DNA of 12,138 nt. It comes from an uncultured Clostridiaceae bacterium. Its GTDB lineage: Bacteria; Bacillota; Clostridia; Lachnospirales; Lachnospiraceae. Position 1 is the stretch's first letter. The number at the start of each line of letters is the position of its first letter. Below, one piece after another: positions 7,933 through 12,138 of the stretch. The notes under the pieces were generated by a model that was not told where the DNA came from, did no database searches, and saw only the letters and a program-made list of their open reading frames with translations. The translations under genes and the position numbers were made by a program. The DNA lies in NCBI GenBank assembly GCA_958441075.1, contig CAUCBQ010000055.1:1-12138 (forward strand). The letters run 5' to 3'.

Positions 7933-7966
7933 TCCTGTGATCCTTCTGTCGGAAAGGAACAAATTC

Positions 7967-8536
7967 ATGGAGATTCTCTATCATCATATTCTTACCCCCT
8001 GCGGTGAACCGGCTGACGTTATGATTTCGGCTTTACAGAAATTTATCCGCCGGGGCAAAACAGAGGAGGCGGTACGGGCAGCATATGAGCTTTATCTGGC
8101 AGACGAGGAGCTTGATGACTATCTGTGGCAGCGGCTGCTTGTCATCAGTGCGGAGGATATCGGCCTTGGACAGCCCCATTCTACAGATATTGTGCTTTCT
8201 CTCTATCATGCCAGCCAAAAGCTTGGGCCGGACAGTCCAGATTATCCTCTCTTTTTTGTTCATGCTGCCCGTTATCTGTGCAGCTGCCCCAAAGAAAGAG
8301 GTTCCAGCATTTTATCCAGCCTAACCAAACGGCGGATCAGGGATCACGCTCCCTTCCCCATGCCGGATTATGTATTTGATATGCATACCATTGAAGGACA
8401 GAACCGCGGCCGTTCCTATGAGCATTTTATTTCTCAGGCAGCCATTGTTTTTCCAAAGGCATCCTTAAACGAAGAAATCAGCGGACAAACCGAATGCTGG
8501 GATGCAGAGCTTGCCACACGAAGGAAAGGAGAATAA
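7967..8536 (+). CDS. Small RarA/MgsA C-terminal-like protein without ATPase domain, function unknown
   Basis: A 189-residue protein. Residues 14-125 resemble the clamp-loader-like helical and C-terminal region of the RarA/MgsA AAA+ proteins: SALQKFIRRGKTEEAVRAAY (21-40), then LLVISAEDIGLGQP (57-70), where RarA proteins have a matching SEDIGLADP motif. There is no Walker A or B anywhere, so it cannot be an ATPase by itself. The C-terminal part has a separate motif not known to me from RarA, PDYVFDMHT (133-141) followed by GR (148-149) and EHF (152-154). ATG 7967 is preceded by AAAGGA; an upstream GTG at 7937 lacks a site. It lies 34 bases after the binding-protein gene and five bases before the phosphodiesterase gene, so it is clearly part of the operon. 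It is not a broken rarA, since the frame is clean and has its own start signals. The homology is from recalled motifs. Confidence 0.75.
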   Translation: MEILYHHILTPCGEPADVMISALQKFIRRGKTEEAVRAAYELYLADEELDDYLWQRLLVISAEDIGLGQPHSTDIVLSLYHASQKLGPDSPDYPLFFVHAARYLCSCPKERGSSILSSLTKRRIRDHAPFPMPDYVFDMHTIEGQNRGRSYEHFISQAAIVFPKASLNEEISGQTECWDAELATRRKGE

Positions 8537-8541
8537 ACCGA

Positions 8542-9819
8542 ATGAACAGAACCCTGGTCATTTCTATAGATGCACTGATCAGTGCCGATATTGAGCGCTT
8601 AAAAAAGCTTCCAAATCTGAGCCGTATTATGAAACGGGCTTCCTGGGCTGAAGATATCCTGTGCTGTTATCCTACACTGACCTATCCCTGCCATGTAACC
8701 ATTTCCACCGGCTGCTGGCCGGACCGGCACCAGATCTGCAACAATGAAAAATTCCAGCCGCTTTCAAAAGAGCGGCCGGAATGGTACTGGTTCCGAAAAG
8801 ATATCAAAACACCCACTCTCATCGACTATGCAAAAGAGGCAGGTCTTACTACCGCCACTGTTACCTGGCCTGTTATGGGAGACTCTGGTGCAGATTATAA
8901 CATTGCTGAAATCTGGGCTCCTCATGAGGAGGATGACCCTACCCCTTATTTTGACCTGGCAAACAGCCCTAAAGCAAAAGAAATATTTGAGCGAAACAAA
9001 CATATGCTCCGCTGGATGAAAACACCTCAGATGGACGAATTTGCCGCTCAGTGCGCTGTAGATATCATAAAGGAGCACCGGCCCGATCTTATGTTCCTGC
9101 ATCTTTCCTATGTAGACCATCAGCGTCACAAGCTGGGAGTAAGAAGCGAACAGCTGGATCATGCCTTTGCCTTCGTAGATGAACAGCTTGGAAAGGTTTT
9201 TGATGCTCTGGAGGAAACAGGAGGTCTTGAAAATACCAATATCGCTGTTTTGGGCGACCACGGGCAGCTCTACTGCGACCGGATGTTCCACTTAAATACT
9301 GTACTGCGGGATATGGGTTTCCTGACAGAGGAAAACGGAACCGTAACCTCCTGGAAAATCTATGCCGCCCAGTGTGCCTTCAGCGCTCAGATCTACCGTC
9401 AGCCTGATGTGGACCCCAAACAGGTATACGAGGTTCTCTGCCGGATTCGCGACCAGTATCCCAGAAGTATTTCCCGGATCTTTACAAAGGATCAGGCGGC
9501 AGCCCTGCATCTGACCGGAGATTTCGACTTTGTAGTGGAAGCCGGAGAACGGACTGCCTTTGACAAGGTGGCAAATGCAACTGAGTATTTTACCTCTGTA
9601 GACGAAATCCGAGAGTATAAGCTTTCCGTTTCCACCCATGGCCATCTTCCGGAAAAAGGAGACAAACCGCCCTTTATTTTAAGCGGTCCTGATGTAATTC
9701 CCGGAAAAACCCAAAAAGGCGGCCGCTTAGTCGATGAAGCGCCTACCATCCTGCGTCTTTTGGGAATTACAGATCACGATATGGATGGAACAGCATTTAG
9801 CTGGATGACAAAACTGTAA
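8542..9819 (+). CDS. Type I phosphodiesterase/nucleotide pyrophosphatase-family protein (alkaline phosphatase superfamily)
   Basis: A 425-residue cytoplasmic enzyme, no signal peptide. The two-metal site of the NPP branch of the alkaline phosphatase superfamily can be traced: Asp10 in VISID, the nucleophile Thr47 in PTLTYPCH (family pattern PTxTxPNH, here Cys for Asn), Asp192 and His196 in DHQRH, Asp239-His240 in LGDHGQ, and His366 in STHGHLP. The family hydrolyses phosphodiesters or pyrophosphates, and some members cleave glycerophosphodiesters or phosphonoacetate. Substrate cannot be assigned. In the operon it follows a UgpB-like importer, the place held in enteric ugp operons by the unrelated UgpQ glycerophosphodiesterase, so an imported phosphodiester is a sensible guess. 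ATG 8542 follows an AAAGGAG site ten bases away, only five bases after the previous stop. The longer frame from 8494 is ignored. Confidence 0.9.
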   Translation: MNRTLVISIDALISADIERLKKLPNLSRIMKRASWAEDILCCYPTLTYPCHVTISTGCWPDRHQICNNEKFQPLSKERPEWYWFRKDIKTPTLIDYAKEAGLTTATVTWPVMGDSGADYNIAEIWAPHEEDDPTPYFDLANSPKAKEIFERNKHMLRWMKTPQMDEFAAQCAVDIIKEHRPDLMFLHLSYVDHQRHKLGVRSEQLDHAFAFVDEQLGKVFDALEETGGLENTNIAVLGDHGQLYCDRMFHLNTVLRDMGFLTEENGTVTSWKIYAAQCAFSAQIYRQPDVDPKQVYEVLCRIRDQYPRSISRIFTKDQAAALHLTGDFDFVVEAGERTAFDKVANATEYFTSVDEIREYKLSVSTHGHLPEKGDKPPFILSGPDVIPGKTQKGGRLVDEAPTILRLLGITDHDMDGTAFSWMTKL

Positions 9820-9835
9820 AGTAAGGAGAAGGCCT

Positions 9836-10651
9836 ATGACACCACGTTTCATCTGTTTTGATCTTGACGGAACACTTTATCTGGATTCCTGCGTATACCT
9901 GCGGATGATCACACATTTTTTTCATGACACACCTTATAAAAATTGGATTCTCCCTGTTCAGAAGCAAATGAAACGGGTTCTTTCAGGCCAGAGCGCATTA
10001 AGATGCGGTCAGTTTGTCCCAAAACAGAAGGCAGATCATCCCCAAACTCCTGACGATCTGTTTGATGTGCCGGGAATAGCGGCTCTTACTCTGTCCGATC
10101 CCTCTCCCTGGCTGGATCGGCGGCTTTATTCCTATATTTCCGATGGCTGGACCCTTGGAATGTATCTGGCCCGCCGGATCGGTTGGGAAGGAGAAGACTT
10201 CTGGCAAAGATTCCGTCTGGTACGAAAGGATCTGATTGATCCGGCCTGGGGGCCTGTACCGGATCCTTCCCTCCCCCGTCTGCTTAAAGATTTAAAAAAA
10301 CAGGGAATCCATGCGGTTCTCTGTTCCAATGCCCAGGAAGCCAACTGCATCGAGCTTTTAGATTATCTGGGCTTTGACGACTCCTGCTTTGATGAGCTGT
10401 GCTTTGATGCAGATAAGCCGCATACTTTTCCCCAGCGGATGGAAGAATGGAGCAGGAAGCTTGGCATCCTGCCTGAGGAAATGCTCTTTGTAGGAGATCA
10501 GGGGTACTTTGACCTGTATGCCGGAAAACAGGCAGGTGCTTCTACCCTCCTTGTTTCTCCCTGGGAGGCCGCAGATGCAGGGCTGTGGGATCACAGGGTA
10601 CAGACGCCGAAGGATATGGCGGTATACCTGCAGGAGTTATGTTTGAAATAG
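9836..10651 (+). CDS. HAD-superfamily hydrolase (phosphatase-like)
   Basis: A 271-residue protein with all four HAD motifs: I, FDLDGT with nucleophile Asp9 and Asp11; II, LCSN with Ser164; III, Lys194 in DADKPHTF; IV, GDQGYFD with Asp221 and Asp226. Members are mostly phosphatases that release phosphate from small metabolites via an aspartyl-phosphate. The region between motifs I and II is about 150 residues, larger than the usual C1 cap, and may shape a specific substrate pocket. Last gene of the operon, 16 bases after the phosphodiesterase, with an AAGGAG site eight bases before ATG 9836. A phosphodiesterase followed by a phosphatase could split an imported diester to a monoester and then to free phosphate, which is inference. 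The exact substrate is unknown. Confidence 0.9.
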   Translation: MTPRFICFDLDGTLYLDSCVYLRMITHFFHDTPYKNWILPVQKQMKRVLSGQSALRCGQFVPKQKADHPQTPDDLFDVPGIAALTLSDPSPWLDRRLYSYISDGWTLGMYLARRIGWEGEDFWQRFRLVRKDLIDPAWGPVPDPSLPRLLKDLKKQGIHAVLCSNAQEANCIELLDYLGFDDSCFDELCFDADKPHTFPQRMEEWSRKLGILPEEMLFVGDQGYFDLYAGKQAGASTLLVSPWEAADAGLWDHRVQTPKDMAVYLQELCLK

Positions 10652-10685
10652 GGGCCCAACTCAGCACACCCCTGTCCCGCTTTTT
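10650..10685 (+). terminator. Weak terminator-like hairpin after the operon
   Basis: AGGGG (10650-10654) can pair with CCCCT (10669-10673), with TTTTT only at 10681-10685. The stem is short and the T run begins seven bases after it, so this is a poor intrinsic terminator. It is listed because no better one follows the HAD gene on the plus strand. Confidence 0.2.
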
Positions 10686-10798
10686 GCCCGGTATGCAAGC
10701 TCCATTCTGATTCTTACATCTGCGAGAATCAAAGCCTGCATACCGGACAGAAAATGGGTTGCCACTTCTGAAAAACCATCTTTTAAAAGCTCACGCAT
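10661..10798 (-). other. Small 45-codon ORF coinciding with a palindromic element
   Basis: ATG 10798 to TGA 10661 on the minus strand encodes 45 residues ending MELAYRAKSGTGVC. It begins eight bases after the stop of the HEPN-like fragment and has no clear ribosome binding site. Its second half is built from the arms of the inverted repeat at 10688-10746, so the protein reading may be incidental to a DNA or RNA structure. I do not recognise a domain. I have a vague impression that similar tails recur among hypothetical proteins of Lachnospiraceae, which would fit an interspersed repeat, but I cannot check this. Confidence 0.3.
10688..10746. repeat. Long inverted repeat (palindromic intergenic element)
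   Basis: CCGGTATGCA (10688-10697) and TGCATACCGG (10737-10746) are perfect 10-base arms. Inside, GCT/AGC can add three pairs, and GATTCT (10709-10714) pairs with AGAATC (10725-10730). Outside, CTGTC (10672-10676) and GACAG (10746-10750) continue the symmetry with a bulge. Neither strand has a T run after the stem, so it is not an ordinary terminator. It could be a REP-like element or a structured RNA. Confidence 0.6.
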
Positions 10799-10805
10799 TT
10801 CAAAA

Positions 10806-10955
10806 CTATTTTAATAATTTCTTGACTTCAGCATCCCCAAACTGAATAAAAAACCTGGCAATAATCCCGCCAATGATAAACTCATTGGACAGATCCTCTT
10901 TCTCTTCCAAAGCTAATACTCTTAAATCTGATTTAAAATGCTCAGATTTTTTCAT
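10806..10955 (-). pseudogene. Fragment of HI0074/HEPN-like nucleotidyltransferase partner protein
   Basis: ATG 10955 to TAG 10806 encodes 49 residues beginning MKKSEHFKSDLRVLALEEKE and containing NEFIIGGIIARFFIQF. As I recall the family, HI0074-like substrate-binding/HEPN proteins start with this kind of sequence (NEFIxxGIIDKFFIQFELxWK) and run to about 130 residues. Here the homology stops abruptly after FFIQF and the frame ends ten residues later, so roughly two thirds is missing. Its start codon overlaps the end of the nucleotidyltransferase remnant, showing that the tail of that gene was also lost, probably by deletion. The base composition is clearly more AT-rich than in the flanking genes, in keeping with acquired DNA now decaying. 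Confidence 0.65.
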
Positions 10956-11158
10956 CCAGATTAATTATATCAAATTTTAAAAGAATTGATGTGTCTTCAT
11001 TTACATCAATAAAAAATCGAGTAAAGTCACCGCCTTTGACTGCCAAATCAATATCGCTTTTCTCTAAAATCTCCCCTGCCCCTAGATCCGAATAAAATCA
11101 CTTTCATGACTCCATATTGGGGGGACAAGTTCTGGACTTCCTGAATTACCTGTTCCAT
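10942..11158 (-). pseudogene. Frameshifted MNT-type nucleotidyltransferase remnant (HI0073/MntA-like)
   Basis: From ATG 11158 the frame reads through FGSRGRGDFREK and then hits TGA. Shifting frame in the short A run near 11058-11061 restores DIDLAVKGGDFTRFFIDVNE and continues to INLDEKI, with a stop at 10942. Together these are the GS and DxD halves of a minimal nucleotidyltransferase active site, as in antitoxins of MNT/HEPN pairs. The intact enzyme is about 100 residues; here the last 25 or so are also missing, and the HEPN-like partner fragment begins inside the final codons. The shift falls exactly between the two catalytic halves, so no active product is expected. It lies just downstream of the purL terminator with no evident promoter. 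Confidence 0.7.
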
Positions 11159-11170
11159 ATACCCCCATGC

Positions 11171-11223
11171 AAAAAGACGGCCCCTGAGGGTGATCCGTGA
11201 ATCACTCCCTGGCGCCGTCTTTT
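11171..11223 (-). terminator. Intrinsic terminator after purL
   Basis: On the minus strand AAAAGACGGC pairs with GCCGTCTTTT. The stem continues inward through three single mismatches to GTGAT/ATCAC around a six-base loop, about 23 positions long, and ends in TTTTT. It begins 35 bases after the purL stop. Because the arms start with A runs, the plus strand also ends in TTTT, so it may work for transcripts coming from the left. Confidence 0.85.
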
Positions 11224-11258
11224 CGCTCAAATTCTATCTTTCCTTATTCACTTCTCTA

Positions 11259-12138
11259 TCAGATCTTAAAATACTTCACTCCGGACTCAAAGATCTTCAT
11301 ATCCTGTTCGCCGTAAATATTTACAGCTACTGCCTCGCCCCTTCTCTCGGAATGAGCCATCTTACCGAGGATACGGCCATCCGGGCTGGTGATACCCTCG
11401 ATTGCCATATAGGAACCGTTTGGATTCCAGTACTCATCCATAGTTACGTTGCCCTTATCATCCACATACTGGGTGGCAACCTGCCCGTTTGCAATCAGGC
11501 GGTGAAGCCATGCGTCATTTGCCACAAAACGTCCCTCTCCGTGGGAAGCAGGATTGCAGTACACGCCGCCAAGCTCGGCTCCTGCCAGCCATGGGGATTT
11601 GTTTGTAACAACCTTTGTGTAAACCATCTTGGAAATATGGCGTCCAATGGTATTCATAGCCAGAGTAGGAGAATCTGCCTTCTGCTCTGTGATCTTTCCC
11701 TCTGGAACAAGGCCAAGCTTAATCAATGCCTGGAAGCCGTTGCAGATACCTAACATCAGGCCGTCTCTCTCATTTAAAAGCTTCTCAATTTCTTCTCTGA
11801 TCACTGCATTGCGGAATACAGTAGCAAAGAATTTGGCAGAACCCTCCGGTTCATCACCGGCAGAAAAACCGCCTGGGAACATAACGATCTGAGCCTTTTT
11901 AATTTCCTTTTTATATTCTTCTACAGACTGACGGATATCCTCTGCACTCAGGTTTTTAAATACGCGCGTCACTACCTTTGCTCCGGCACGTTCAAATGCC
12001 TTTGTGCTGTCATATTCGCAGTTGGTACCCGGGAATACGGGAATAAATACGGAAGGCTGTCCGATCTTGTGATCGCAGATATAAACAGCATCTGTCCGGT
12101 AAAGCTTTTCTTCTACTCTGGCTTCCTCGCCTGTCTTT
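11259..12138 (-). CDS. purL: Phosphoribosylformylglycinamidine synthase, C-terminal glutaminase domain (partial, N-terminus beyond right edge)
   Basis: The minus-strand frame is open from the right edge to TGA 11259; 292 residues of a protein expected to be about 1,200 long are visible. It is the glutamine amidotransferase domain of the large, single-chain form of FGAM synthase, the fourth step of purine synthesis. It makes ammonia from glutamine for the synthase domain. The domain opens with PSVFIPVFPGTNCEYDS. The catalytic cysteine is in LGICNGFQ (codon 11742-11744), and the His and Glu of the triad are in KMAHSERR (His codon 11352-11354). The PGGFSAGDE segment is typical of PurL/PurQ. A separate PurQ of about 230 residues is the alternative, but the about 50 extra residues upstream (KTGEEARVEEKLYRTDA), leading in without a start, favour the fused form. 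A strong terminator follows. Confidence 0.92.
   Translation of the reverse strand, partial: KTGEEARVEEKLYRTDAVYICDHKIGQPSVFIPVFPGTNCEYDSTKAFERAGAKVVTRVFKNLSAEDIRQSVEEYKKEIKKAQIVMFPGGFSAGDEPEGSAKFFATVFRNAVIREEIEKLLNERDGLMLGICNGFQALIKLGLVPEGKITEQKADSPTLAMNTIGRHISKMVYTKVVTNKSPWLAGAELGGVYCNPASHGEGRFVANDAWLHRLIANGQVATQYVDDKGNVTMDEYWNPNGSYMAIEGITSPDGRILGKMAHSERRGEAVAVNIYGEQDMKIFESGVKYFKI

Larger units (their letters stand above)
10652..11258. other. Gene-poor interval between the ABC operon and purL
   Basis: These about 600 bases hold no intact gene of recognised function. From left to right they contain a weak hairpin, the palindromic element with a 45-codon ORF, the HEPN-like fragment, the frameshifted nucleotidyltransferase, and the purL terminator. 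The converging transcripts (operon from the left, purL from the right) meet here, which makes it a tolerant site for insertion and decay. Confidence 0.7.

Noticed and set aside
8764..9291. Minus-strand ORF of 175 codons opposite the phosphodiesterase gene
   Set aside because: It is antisense to a gene with intact catalytic motifs and shows no family features.
11159..11230. Upstream extension of the nucleotidyltransferase remnant to 11230
   Set aside because: The extension consists of the purL terminator hairpin; the homologous part begins at ATG 11158.
11190..11753. Plus-strand ORF of 187 codons opposite purL
   Set aside because: It is antisense to the PurL glutaminase domain, whose triad residues are present on the minus strand.

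Overview
The window looks like chromosome from a low-to-medium GC Gram-positive of the Clostridia, most likely Lachnospiraceae. This is inferred from strong AGGAGG-type ribosome binding sites, TTGACA/TATAAT-type promoters, a lipobox substrate-binding protein and the style of the PurL, aspartokinase and PPK2 proteins. No database search was possible. No rRNA, tRNA, CRISPR array, complete insertion sequence or phage gene is visible.

Left part, all on the minus strand: a tandem-domain polyphosphate kinase 2 type enzyme cut by the left edge (3-1076), a monofunctional aspartokinase with its own near-consensus promoter (1227-2546), and a DeoR/GlpR-family repressor (2685-3464). The first two are separated by an intrinsic terminator.

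Centre, plus strand: an AT-rich divergent control region (3465-3744) with a near-perfect promoter and four copies of an 8-base motif that may be the DeoR operator. It drives a tightly packed seven-gene operon (3745-10651): MsmX/UgpC-type ABC ATPase, two MalF/MalG-type permeases, a UgpB-like lipoprotein binding protein, a small protein resembling the C-terminal part of RarA/MgsA without its ATPase, a type I phosphodiesterase/nucleotide pyrophosphatase of the alkaline phosphatase superfamily, and a HAD phosphatase. My reading is that the operon imports a small organic molecule, possibly a phosphodiester such as a glycerophosphodiester, and processes it in the cytoplasm with the two hydrolases. 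The DeoR protein would sense an intracellular phosphorylated ligand. The substrate is not proven by sequence, and the role of the RarA-tail-like protein is unknown. It is the most unusual gene in the window.

Right part: a gene-poor stretch (10652-11258) holds a palindromic element with a 45-codon minus-strand ORF. It also holds the decayed remains of a nucleotidyltransferase plus HI0074/HEPN-like partner pair (a MNT/HEPN-type toxin-antitoxin-like module), broken by a frameshift between the two halves of the nucleotidyltransferase active site. After that comes a long bidirectional-looking hairpin terminator and the C-terminal glutaminase domain of PurL (phosphoribosylformylglycinamidine synthase), minus strand, cut by the right edge.
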